DNA of 28,940 nt from Burkholderiales bacterium UBA1834 (GCA_002339015.1 DDJC01000051.1:1-28940), one strand, 5' to 3'; counted from the first letter of the stretch, positions 15,953 through 22,806 are shown. The notes: generated by a model not told the origin, from the letters alone. A program made the numbers and translations.

Positions 15953-16345
15953 ATGGACGCGAAAGACATCAACCACCCCGAGGTCGTCAGTGAGGTCACG
16001 GCCGTCTTCCTGGATTACGAATCGGCCCTGATGGCCAACGACGTCGAGGCACTCAACGACTTCTTCTGGGACAGCGCCGCCACCACGCGCTATGGCATCG
16101 CCGACAAGCAGCTGGGCCATGCCGCCCTGGTGGCCTACCGCCAGAGCGTGCCCGCTCCCGATTTCACCCGCACCCTGCACGATGTGCGCATCACCGCCTT
16201 CGGCCCTGACATGGCCACCGCGATGTGCGAGTTCAGGCGCAGCGACACCCATCTGCATGGTTTCCAGACACAGACCTGGGTGCGTCTGGGTTCGCAGTGG
16301 AAAATCGTCTCCGCCCATGTGAGCATGATCCCCATGCCCTCATGA
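15953..16345 (+). CDS. hpxZ: HpxZ/AtzH-like protein (DUF3225, NTF2 fold)
   Basis: Small cytoplasmic alpha+beta barrel protein, 130 residues. It resembles HpxZ of oxalurate breakdown and AtzH of the cyanuric acid cluster, with N-terminal INHPEVVSEVTAVFLDYE, FFWDSAATTRYGIADKQLG and C-terminal TQTWVRLGSQWKIVSAHVSM as the family features. AtzH is linked to the dicarboxyurea/allophanate step next to AtzF, and adjacency with AtzF (4-bp gap) suggests the same step here. ATG 15953 is chosen because it begins right after the AtzF stop and yields the family length; upstream in-frame codons overlap AtzF. The biochemical role of the family is only partly settled. Confidence 0.85.
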   Translation: MDAKDINHPEVVSEVTAVFLDYESALMANDVEALNDFFWDSAATTRYGIADKQLGHAALVAYRQSVPAPDFTRTLHDVRITAFGPDMATAMCEFRRSDTHLHGFQTQTWVRLGSQWKIVSAHVSMIPMPS

Positions 16346-16378
16346 CCCCACGTCGCCCGCCACCCTCTTGATGCCCGC

Positions 16379-17086
16379 ATGAAGATCATCGCACCCTCGG
16401 CACCGTTCTCCGGCCTGGCCTCCGGCGCGCCTTCACTGGCTGATCGGGCCTATGGCCAGATCAAGCAGATGATCTTCGATTTCGTGCTGCTGCCGGGCGA
16501 CCGCTTCAGCGAGAGCGACCTGGTCGACCGCCTGCAGGTCAGCCGCACGCCGCTGCGCCAGGCGCTGCAGCGCCTGCAGCGCGAAGGCTTCCTGCTGGTG
16601 TTCCCCAAGAGCGGCTGGCAGGTGGCGCCGCTCAACTTCGAGGTGTTCGACCAGCTCTACGACCTGCGCGTGCTGCTCGAAACCCACGCCATCGCCAAGT
16701 TGTGCGAAGCCGAGGAGCGCCCGGTGCTCACCGCCCTGGCCAATACCTGGCTGGTGGCCGAGGCCGAGCGCCACCCCGTGCAGGCCATGGTCGACCGCAT
16801 GGACGAAGAGTTCCACAGCGCCCTGGTGCGCGCCGCCGGCAATGAAGAGATGGCCCGCGTGCACGACGACATCACCGAGCGCATCCGCATCATCCGCCGG
16901 CTGGACTTCACCAAGCCAGCACGTGTGCAGGTGACCTATGACGAACACGCGCGCATCATCCGCGCCATCAGCCGCCGCCGTACGGATGAGGCCCAGCGTC
17001 TGCTGCGCGCCCACATCGAGCAAAGCAAGCTGGAGGTGCGCCACATCACGCTGGACATGCTGTACCGCGCGCGGCGCGAGGCCTGA
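16379..17086 (+). CDS. GntR-family regulator, FadR/FCD subfamily
   Basis: DNA-binding regulator of 235 residues. The winged helix lies at about residues 20-90 (SLADRAYGQIKQMI, FSESDLVDRLQVSRTPLRQALQRLQREG), followed by an all-helical FCD ligand domain with metal-site-like Asp/His residues (MDEEFHSALVRAAGN, YDEHARIIRAI, LLRAHIEQS). It is the last gene of the nitrogen-scavenging block, 33 bp after the HpxZ-like gene, and would respond to a pathway metabolite. TTGTATAC-type sites at 3461-3487 are its likely operator. Whether it represses or activates is not visible. Confidence 0.92.
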   Translation: MKIIAPSAPFSGLASGAPSLADRAYGQIKQMIFDFVLLPGDRFSESDLVDRLQVSRTPLRQALQRLQREGFLLVFPKSGWQVAPLNFEVFDQLYDLRVLLETHAIAKLCEAEERPVLTALANTWLVAEAERHPVQAMVDRMDEEFHSALVRAAGNEEMARVHDDITERIRIIRRLDFTKPARVQVTYDEHARIIRAISRRRTDEAQRLLRAHIEQSKLEVRHITLDMLYRARREA

Positions 17087-17097
17087 GCTTCAGGCCT
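17079..17097. terminator. Bidirectional hairpin spanning two convergent stop codons
   Basis: AGGCCTGA (17079-17086) and TCAGGCCT (17090-17097) form a perfect 8-bp stem with a 3-nt loop. The stop codons of the GntR gene (17084-17086) and the DoxX gene (17090-17092) lie inside the two arms. No long T tract follows on either side, so its terminator strength is uncertain. Confidence 0.6.
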
Positions 17098-17608
17098 TCA
17101 CGGTTCGGCGCGCGCGCTGCCACCAGCGCCACAGGCCCTCGTCCACGCTCAGCCTGCCCGGCCCGCTCAGCGCCAATGGCAGCAGCATCACCATGAAGAT
17201 CAGCGGCAGCTTGAAGTTGCCGTAGCCCGCATCCGTGATGGCATATCCCATGCGCAGATCGGCCAGCGTCTGCCAGTCCATGGGCCAGTGCACGGCGGCG
17301 GTGGCCACCACCGTGAGCACCAGCAGCGATGCGGCGAACAAGCGCGTGCCCATCCCCAGCATCAGGGCCACGCCGCCGGCCAGTTCGAACCAGGTGGCCA
17401 TCTGCCAGTTCACATCGGGCGGGACCAGGTTGAAGGGAAAGGGAAACTGCCCCTGGATGTCGGCGAACCAGTTCTGGCCGTGCAGCTTTTCCAGCCCCGA
17501 TTCCAGGAACTCCCAGCCCAGCAGCAGGCGCAGGCCCAGCGGCCCCAGCCATCGGCCGGCGTCGTTCAGCGCGGCCAGTAGCCTGTCGATGATCAGGTCA
17601 AGGCGCAT
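17090..17608 (-). CDS. hvfX: DoxX-family membrane protein of the RiPP locus (HvfX-like)
   Basis: Inner-membrane protein of 172 residues with four hydrophobic segments (GPLGLRLLLGWEFLESGLEKL, the WFELAGGVALML region, the SLLVLTVVATAAVHW region and the KLPLIFMVMLLPLAL region), the DoxX layout. DoxX members often sit at the end of DUF692/DUF2063 peptide loci and are thought to help with maturation, export or redox supply; the exact function is unknown. The start ATG at 17608 lies inside the end of the upstream gene (11-bp overlap), so translation is coupled. The codons upstream of 17608 in the same frame belong to the overlap and were not used. Confidence 0.9.
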   Translation of the reverse strand: MRLDLIIDRLLAALNDAGRWLGPLGLRLLLGWEFLESGLEKLHGQNWFADIQGQFPFPFNLVPPDVNWQMATWFELAGGVALMLGMGTRLFAASLLVLTVVATAAVHWPMDWQTLADLRMGYAITDAGYGNFKLPLIFMVMLLPLALSGPGRLSVDEGLWRWWQRARRTVKA

Positions 17609-18389
17609 GGTGGTTCTCCGTGTCGTCGCTGTCCCACAGCACGCCGTGCGTGCGCCAGGTCTGCAGCTGGTCCAGCCCTTGCGCCACCAGGTCAGGCGAG
17701 CCGGCCTGTCCCAGCTCGGCCGCCACGGCCTCGCAGGCCTGGCGGGCGCTGAGCCCGCTGGTGCTGGCGATGTGAAGCAGCCGCGACGACACCGCGTTGA
17801 GCTGCGCGAAACGCACAGCCTCCTCACGGTCCCGGTAGACCAGCATGAAGGTGGGCGAGGGCCGGCGTGGCCGCAAGGACGGGCCGATCCGGTGCACCGG
17901 CCACTGGTAGTGCAGGTTCATCAGGGCCGGGTTGGGGCGCGGCACCTGTGTGTGCCAGCGTTCATCGTCCTGTGCGGCATGCAGGGGCGCCCAGCGGGGG
18001 GCCTCATCGAAGGGGGCCGTCTCCACCGCCAGCTCGCTCCATTCATGGTGGGCCAGTTCGCGCAGCCATGCGGGCAGGCGCACATCCGTGTCAGGCGTGG
18101 CCAGCAGCCACCGCACGAACTCGCCGGGGACTTCGCGGAACAGTGGTGTCTCGCAACGACCTTCCCGGCAGAACTGGCGCACCAGCCGCGGCCAGCGCGC
18201 GCCCAGCACAGCGTGTGTCACGGGAAAGCAGGGGCGCAGCAAACCTTCCAGGTTGTTGAACACTAGCTCACCATAGAGGCCCACACGGCGCGCGGAGGCA
18301 CCGGGCGGCCTGGGCGCCCGGCGCGGATCCCGCAGGTGCGCCCCCAAGGTCTGCTGAAAGGCCCGCAGGCCGGCCTGCCCGGCGCTCAT
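17598..18389 (-). CDS. hvfC: DUF2063 protein, RiPP maturation partner (HvfC/BufC-like)
   Basis: Cytoplasmic partner of the DUF692 maturase, 263 residues. The N-terminal half (about 10-100) carries the DUF2063 signature: AFQQTLGAHLRD, RVGLYGELVFNNLEGLLRPCFPVTHAVLG and FVRWLLATP. The C-terminal half (ALMNLHYQWPVHRIGP, FMLVYRDREEAVRFAQLNAVSSRLL) is the associated second domain. In related loci this protein recognises the precursor peptide and delivers it to the maturase. Its ATG (18389) overlaps the maturase stop by ATGA, showing tight coupling. An alternative start 27 bp upstream exists but lies within the maturase gene. Confidence 0.92.
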   Translation of the reverse strand: MSAGQAGLRAFQQTLGAHLRDPRRAPRPPGASARRVGLYGELVFNNLEGLLRPCFPVTHAVLGARWPRLVRQFCREGRCETPLFREVPGEFVRWLLATPDTDVRLPAWLRELAHHEWSELAVETAPFDEAPRWAPLHAAQDDERWHTQVPRPNPALMNLHYQWPVHRIGPSLRPRRPSPTFMLVYRDREEAVRFAQLNAVSSRLLHIASTSGLSARQACEAVAAELGQAGSPDLVAQGLDQLQTWRTHGVLWDSDDTENHHAP

Positions 18390-19252
18390 GCGGCCTCCCG
18401 CCGAGACCGGCGACAAGTCGGCACTTGGGCCTGCAGCTGTGCGATGTGCGCCACCTCGGGCATCAGCTCAGACAGCGGCGGGATGTTGACATCGCGCTCC
18501 AGGCAGGTCGGTACCGGCCCGCAGCGTTCATAGGTGGCTTGCAGCAGCGACCACACCGGGTCGGTCACGTCGGTGCCGTGCGTGTCCACCAGCAGACCAT
18601 CGGGCTCCACATAGTGGCCCGCCACGTGCACATAGGCCACACGGTCCAGCGGCAGAGCCTTCAGGCAAGCCAGGGCGTCGAAGCCGTGGTTCACGCTGTT
18701 GACATGCACATTGTTGACGTCGAGGTGCAGCAGGCAGTCGGCTTCGCGCACCACCGCGCTCACGAAGGCGGCTTCATCCATCTGCGCACCCGGCGGGATC
18801 AGGTAGCTCGAGGTGTTCTCCACGCCGATGCGCCGGCCCAGGATCTCCTGAGCCCGGCGGATGCGCGCGGCCACATGGCGCACGGCCTCGTCGGTGAAGG
18901 GCAGGGGCAGCAGATCGTACAGATGCCCGTTCTCATCACCGCACCAGGACAGGTGCTCGGTGTAGAGCGCGATGCCGTGCATGTCCATGAAATCACGAAT
19001 GCCTTCGAGCAGGTTCACATCCAACGGACGCGGCCCGCCCAGCGACAGCGACAGGCCATGGCATGCAAAGGCGTGCTCCTCGGTGAGCTGGCGCAACTGC
19101 CGCGCCTGGCGGCCTCCCAGGCCCATCCAGTTCTCCGGTGCCACCTCGAAGAAGCCGATGCCTTCGGGCACCTGCTCAATCAAGTCTGGCAGCAAGGCGC
19201 GCCGCAGGCCCAGGCCCGCGCCGCGCAGTGCAGAAAGGGGGATGGCGCTCAT
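18386..19252 (-). CDS. hvfB: DUF692 multinuclear iron-dependent RiPP maturase (HvfB/BufB-like)
   Basis: Multinuclear non-heme iron oxidase (MNIO) of 288 residues that in related systems rewrites Cys residues of the precursor into oxazolone/thioamide or thiooxazole groups. The TIM-barrel signature is clear: GAGLGLRRALL, FFEVAPENWMG, CHGLSLSLGG, EHLSW, GVENTSSY, HLDVNNVHVNSVNHGFD and YVHVAGH. Likely iron ligands include His65, His100, Glu145, Asp178, His189 and His209. The start at 19252 gives the standard N-terminus; ATG 19270, five bases after the precursor stop, would add six residues and cannot be excluded. It lies directly behind the Cys-rich precursor gene. Confidence 0.95.
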   Translation of the reverse strand: MSAIPLSALRGAGLGLRRALLPDLIEQVPEGIGFFEVAPENWMGLGGRQARQLRQLTEEHAFACHGLSLSLGGPRPLDVNLLEGIRDFMDMHGIALYTEHLSWCGDENGHLYDLLPLPFTDEAVRHVAARIRRAQEILGRRIGVENTSSYLIPPGAQMDEAAFVSAVVREADCLLHLDVNNVHVNSVNHGFDALACLKALPLDRVAYVHVAGHYVEPDGLLVDTHGTDVTDPVWSLLQATYERCGPVPTCLERDVNIPPLSELMPEVAHIAQLQAQVPTCRRSRREAA

Positions 19253-19275
19253 GCGGGGCTCGCCAGGCATCACGC

Positions 19276-19656
19276 TCACTTGCTGGCCGCAGGGTCGGGC
19301 TTCATGCCGGACTTGGCCTTGGGCACGGATGCGGCGCCGCACTTGCCTTCACCGCACTTGCCGTCCGCGCGCTTCTTGCCTGCATGCGGCTTGGAGGCGC
19401 CGCAGGCACCGTCCTTCGCCTTGGCGCCACAGCTGCCTTCCCTGGCCTTGGCCCCGCAGTGGCCTTCCGCCTTCTTGGCGCCACAGTGGCCATCGGCGCC
19501 CTTGGTGCTCATGCCCGCATCGGCGGCGGCCACCTGATAACCCTTGTCCAGGGTCTGCGCCGAGTAGGCAGCCTGCCCGGCGTGGGCCGACAGGGCGAGT
19601 GTGGCCGTGGCCAGGAAGGCCGAACCCAGGCCGAGGGTGGTCTTGGTCGTGTTCAT
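19276..19656 (-). CDS. hvfA: Secreted Cys-motif RiPP precursor (HvfA/bufferin-like)
   Basis: Precursor peptide of 126 residues. Residues 1-26 are a Sec signal peptide (hydrophobic GLGSAFLATATLALS, cleavage after AHA), then a short leader-like stretch to about residue 52, then a Lys/Gly-rich core with six Cys (58, 67, 76, 85, 101, 106). Each Cys sits in (E/D)GxCG: DGHCG, EGHCG, EGSCG, DGACG, DGKCG, EGKCG. The EGKCG type is the modification site in HvfA-like peptides, which bind copper after maturation. The start at 19656 follows GGAGA with good spacing. It heads the operon with maturase, partner and DoxX genes. The protein is usually called a low-complexity hypothetical. Confidence 0.88.
   Translation of the reverse strand: MNTTKTTLGLGSAFLATATLALSAHAGQAAYSAQTLDKGYQVAAADAGMSTKGADGHCGAKKAEGHCGAKAREGSCGAKAKDGACGASKPHAGKKRADGKCGEGKCGAASVPKAKSGMKPDPAASK
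19390..19497 (-). repeat. Four 27-bp coding repeats in the precursor core
   Basis: Residues 54-89 of the precursor consist of four 9-residue units (consensus A-E/D-G-x-C-G-A-K-x), with Cys at 58, 67, 76 and 85 in exact register. The DNA units are diverged mainly at the variable residue before Cys (His, His, Ser, Ala). The last two Cys motifs (101, 106) lie outside this register. Confidence 0.85.
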
Positions 19657-19746
19657 GGGGTTTTCTCCGATCTCGATGAATGGTGATTGACAGGGTGGTT
19701 GAAGCCGCGAGGCCTCGGTCAGGCATACGCACGCGGTTGAGCATTG

Positions 19747-19772
19747 GACGCGGCAGCCCGACATTCCTTACA
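19747..19772 (-). promoter_or_regulatory. ECF-type promoter of the RiPP operon
   Basis: On the minus strand TGTAAG (19767-19772) and CGTC (19747-19750) are separated by 16 bp, the layout of ECF sigma promoters (TGTAAC-like -35, CGTC-like -10). It lies about 90 bp before the precursor start at 19656. The divergent gene encodes an ECF sigma factor that may use it. Confidence 0.5.
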
Positions 19773-19786
19773 GTGCGCCCTATACT
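19758..19786 (+). promoter_or_regulatory. Sigma-70-like promoter of the sigma factor gene
   Basis: CCGACA (19758-19763) and TATACT (19781-19786) have the ideal 17-bp spacer; the -10 matches TATAAT at 5 of 6 and the -35 at 4 of 6. It overlaps the opposing ECF-type promoter, so transcription in the two directions could interfere. Confidence 0.5.
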
Positions 19787-19814
19787 TTTTCGACACTGTC
19801 CTGGTCCAGCCCTC

Positions 19815-20411
19815 ATGTCCAACCCTGTCACAGACCTGTTCGATGCCGATTATGTGTGTCTGCTGCGGCGTGACATGGTGCGCTTTGCCCGCCTGCAACT
19901 GCGCGATGAACACCAGGCCGAAGACGCTGTTCAGGAGGCCCTGGCCGCCGCCCTGGCCGGCAGCGAACGCTTTGCTTCGCGCGCCTCGCTCAAGACCTGG
20001 GTGCTGAGCATCCTGAAGAACAAGATCCTGGACACCTTCCGCCAGCGCGCGCGCCGCCGTGAACAGGCCCTGGACGATGAGGTCCCCCCGCACGAGCCCG
20101 ACATCCAGGGGCACTTTGACGGGTCAGGCCATTGGGCGCCAGAAGCCAGGCCGGCGGAGTGGGGCAATCCGGAGCAGGCGCTGGCCTCGCGCCAGTTCTG
20201 GTCGGTGTTCGAGGCTTGCCTCACCCGCCTGCCCGAGGTCCCCGCGCGCGCCTTCATGATGCGCGAGCTGATGGGGTTGGAAACGGCCGACATCTGCGGG
20301 GAGCTGGGCATCACGGCCAATCATTGCGGCGTGCTGATGCACCGTGCCCGGCTGGGCCTGCGCGCCTGCCTGGGCGAACGCTGGTTCGCAGGCGAAGGAG
20401 CCACCTCATGA
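19815..20411 (+). CDS. ECF-type RNA polymerase sigma factor
   Basis: Alternative sigma factor of 198 residues. Region 2 spans about 10-80 (DMVRFARLQLRDEHQAEDAVQEALAAAL, with SLKTWVLSILKNKILDTFRQ) and region 4 about 130-185 (LPEVPARAFMMRELMGLETADICGELGITANHCGVLMHRARLGLRACL). The region between them is longer than usual and holds acidic and His residues (PPHEPDIQGHFDGSGHW), a feature of the subgroup linked to DUF692 peptide loci. The stop overlaps the next gene by ATGA. It is divergent from the RiPP operon and likely drives it under metal or redox stress. Confidence 0.94.
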   Translation: MSNPVTDLFDADYVCLLRRDMVRFARLQLRDEHQAEDAVQEALAAALAGSERFASRASLKTWVLSILKNKILDTFRQRARRREQALDDEVPPHEPDIQGHFDGSGHWAPEARPAEWGNPEQALASRQFWSVFEACLTRLPEVPARAFMMRELMGLETADICGELGITANHCGVLMHRARLGLRACLGERWFAGEGATS

Positions 20412-20638
20412 AGTGCATCGACGCCACACGTCTGGCCTCTGAATCACAGGACCGTGAACTCGGCCTGGCCGAGCGCACCTCGCTGCAGATGCACCTGGTC
20501 ATCTGTGCAGGCTGCAGGCGCTTCAATGCGCAGCTGGGCGTGCTGCGCCAGGCCATGCGCCGTGTGGATGCCTTGTCCGAGGATGGCCTGTCCGGTGGGC
20601 CGGATGAGCCCGGCCGTGACGAGGGGCCACCACGCTGA
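20408..20638 (+). CDS. Small zinc-finger anti-sigma factor
   Basis: Protein of 76 residues expected to bind and hold the sigma factor encoded just before it. It shows the ZAS motif His29-x3-Cys33-x2-Cys36 in MHLVICAGCRRFNAQL, with Cys3 as a possible fourth ligand, in the layout of zf-HC2 anti-sigma domains. There is no membrane segment, so it is a soluble anti-sigma that could react directly to cytoplasmic metal or oxidant. The last 20 residues are Gly/Pro/Asp-rich and likely disordered. ATGA overlap with the sigma gene indicates a 1:1 translational arrangement. Confidence 0.85.
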   Translation: MKCIDATRLASESQDRELGLAERTSLQMHLVICAGCRRFNAQLGVLRQAMRRVDALSEDGLSGGPDEPGRDEGPPR

Positions 20639-20711
20639 AGCGGCCCACCGTGGCCCGTGGTGCGCGGCCGCAGGTGCGCGGTGTTGCCGGTGACGATCGC
20701 CCGGGGCTGAG

Positions 20712-22193
20712 TCAGAACCGGGGCAGATCCGCCAGCGCCTTGTCCAGCGTGGCCGTGCGCCGCACGCCGCGCAGCTCGCCACAGCGCGCCAGCATCGGCA
20801 CCGTCTTGCCCGGGTTCAGCAACCCCTTGGGGTCAAAGGCCGCCTTGAACGCCAGCATCTGTTCGCGCTCGTCATCGGTGAACTGTACGCACATTGCATC
20901 GAGCTTCTCGATGCCCACGCCATGCTCGCCCGTGATCGTGCCGCCCAGGTCCACCGCCGTGCGCAGGATGTCGTTGCCGAAGGCCTCGGCGCGCTGCAGC
21001 TGCCCGCGCTGGTTCGCATCGAACAGGATCAGCGGGTGCAGGTTGCCGTCGCCCGCGTGGAACACGTTCACGCAGCGCAGCCCGTGCGAGGCCTGCATCG
21101 CCTCAATGGCCTCGAGCATGGTGGCCAGCGCCTTGCGCGGGATCGATGCGTCCATGCACAGGTAATCCGCGCTGATGCGGCCGGTGGCCGGGAAGGCGTT
21201 CTTGCGTCCGCTCCAGAAGCGCAGGCGCTGGGCCTCGTCCTGGCTCAGGTCGCAGCGTGTCGCGCCGGCCTGGATCAGCACCTCGCGCAGGCGTGCGATC
21301 TCTTCTTCCACCTCTTCGGGCGTGCCGTCGCTTTCCACAAGCAGGATGGCGGCGGCCTCCAGGTCGTAGCCGGCCTTGACGAAATCCTCGACGGCCTGTG
21401 TCATCGGGCGGTCCATCATCTCCAGCCCGGCCGGGATCAGGCCGGCGGCGATGATGGCCGCCACCGCATCACCCGCCTTGCGAACATCGTCGAAGCTGGC
21501 CAGCAGGCAGCGCGCCACCTGCGGCTTGGGCAGCAGGCGCACCGTCACTTCGGTGACCACGCCCAGCAGCCCCTCGCTGCCGATGAAGGCGGCCAGCAGG
21601 TCCAGGCCGGGCGCGTCCATCGCCTCGCTGCCCAGGGCCACCGGCTCGCCCTCGACCGTGAAGCCGCGCACGCGCAGCACGTTGTGCACCGTGAGGCCGT
21701 ATTTCAGGCAGTGCACGCCCCCGGCGTTCTCGGCCACGTTGCCGCCGATGGTGCAGGCGATCTGGCTGCTCGGATCGGGCGCGTAGTAGAGCTTGTGGGG
21801 GCTGGCCGCCTCGCTGATGGCCAGGTTGCGCACGCCGCACTGCACGATGGCCGTGCGCGCCAGCGGATCGATGTGGACCACCTTGTCCAGGCGCGCCAGC
21901 GACAGGGTCACGCCATCGGCATGGGGCAGGGCGCCGCCCGAGAGGCCTGTGCCCGCACCGCGCGCCACCACGGGCACGCCCAGCGCATGGCAGGCCTTGA
22001 GCACGGCACCGACCTGTTCATGGGTCTCGGGCAGGGCGACCACCAGGGGGCGCTGCCGGTAGGCGCTCAGGCCGTCGCACTCGAAAGGGGTGACGGCCTC
22101 GTCGTGCCACAGCAGGCTGCGTTCGGGCAGCACTTGCCGCAAGGCCGACAGCACCTCCTTCTGGCGTTGTACTCGAACCACGTTGATGTCCAT
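20712..22193 (-). CDS. glcD: FAD-linked oxidase, GlcD-type
   Basis: Flavoprotein of 493 residues resembling the D subunit of glycolate oxidase, which oxidises a 2-hydroxy acid such as glycolate or D-lactate. The N-terminal FAD-binding domain has VVARGAGTGLSGGALPHADG, and PDPSSQIACTIGGNVAENAGGVHCLKYG, the C-terminal oxidase domain has NVFHAGDGNLHPLILFD and GTITGEHGVGIEK. The length fits GlcD. No glcE or glcF lies next to it; either these are elsewhere or this is a stand-alone D-2-hydroxyacid dehydrogenase. It converges with the sigma/anti-sigma pair and has 68 bp to the next minus-strand gene upstream. Confidence 0.92.
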   Translation of the reverse strand: MDINVVRVQRQKEVLSALRQVLPERSLLWHDEAVTPFECDGLSAYRQRPLVVALPETHEQVGAVLKACHALGVPVVARGAGTGLSGGALPHADGVTLSLARLDKVVHIDPLARTAIVQCGVRNLAISEAASPHKLYYAPDPSSQIACTIGGNVAENAGGVHCLKYGLTVHNVLRVRGFTVEGEPVALGSEAMDAPGLDLLAAFIGSEGLLGVVTEVTVRLLPKPQVARCLLASFDDVRKAGDAVAAIIAAGLIPAGLEMMDRPMTQAVEDFVKAGYDLEAAAILLVESDGTPEEVEEEIARLREVLIQAGATRCDLSQDEAQRLRFWSGRKNAFPATGRISADYLCMDASIPRKALATMLEAIEAMQASHGLRCVNVFHAGDGNLHPLILFDANQRGQLQRAEAFGNDILRTAVDLGGTITGEHGVGIEKLDAMCVQFTDDEREQMLAFKAAFDPKGLLNPGKTVPMLARCGELRGVRRTATLDKALADLPRF

Positions 22194-22261
22194 GACGACA
22201 CTGTAGCGGCATGGGGCGGCCGATGTGGTGACTGGCTCACACGGAGATCACCGCAGGGAGG

Positions 22262-22714
22262 TCACAGCAGCGTGATGTCCTCGATGCGCCGCATCAGGGC
22301 GATGTCGGCCGCGTCGATCACCTGGGTGGCGCCCTGCTCCGGGAAACGGTAATGGCGGCCCGTGGCGGATGAGCGCACGCTCAGCGAATGCGGGCCGTCG
22401 TAGCGCGCCAGGGCCTGGCGCAGCACCGGGGTGGCTGGCGTTCGTCCTGCCGAGGCTGTGCGGGTGGGCGAGGCTGCGGCAGCCGAGAGCGGCGTTGGCG
22501 CGGCAGGCTGGGGGGCACCAGGGTCATTGGCGCTGTGCAGGCCTGCGAGGGGGCGTGACACCCAGCTCGTGGCTGCCGGCCGGGGCGTCACGAGGCCACC
22601 CGGGAAGGGCGGCGGTGGCGTCCAGCGCACCGCCCTGGACAGGCCTGGGGGCGATTCGTGCAGCGGATCCGTGAAGGGAATGGGCCGGCAGCGGGAAGAT
22701 GAGCGAGCAATCAT
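22262..22714 (-). CDS. Hypothetical protein, disordered with conserved C-terminus
   Basis: Unrecognised protein of 150 residues. Residues 1-100 are rich in Pro, Ala, Ser and Arg and probably disordered. The last 45 residues (GPHSLSVRSSATGRHYRFPEQ, then a short segment ending MRRIEDITLL) look like a small compact beta domain of the kind seen in short Burkholderiales proteins; the YRFPxxG text is the best anchor for a search. Start ATG 22714 has CGAGG seven bases upstream. It lies between glcD and phaM on the same strand and may be independent of both. Confidence 0.6.
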   Translation of the reverse strand: MIARSSSRCRPIPFTDPLHESPPGLSRAVRWTPPPPFPGGLVTPRPAATSWVSRPLAGLHSANDPGAPQPAAPTPLSAAAASPTRTASAGRTPATPVLRQALARYDGPHSLSVRSSATGRHYRFPEQGATQVIDAADIALMRRIEDITLL

Positions 22715-22792
22715 GGCGCAACCTCGAAGGACAAGCACAACGGTTGCGCAGTGTGGACAACTGCACGGCGTTTGCCCATCCCCATCGAGGGG

Positions 22793-22806
22793 CCCCCAAA
22801 AGGGGG
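22793..22806. terminator. Short G/C hairpin after phaM
   Basis: CCCCC (22793-22797), loop AAAA, GGGGG (22802-22806), lies 26 bp beyond the phaM stop. No T tract follows, so it is a weak terminator candidate or a small intergenic repeat unit. Confidence 0.35.

Noticed and set aside
19276..19656. Precursor gene as a metallothionein or plain low-complexity protein
   Set aside because: The signal peptide, (E/D)GxCG motifs and the DUF692/DUF2063/DoxX neighbours fit an MNIO-modified peptide much better.
19657..19764. Longer start for the RiPP precursor
   Set aside because: Would hide the signal peptide behind 36 residues and pass through the putative promoter region; the 19656 start has a ribosome binding site.
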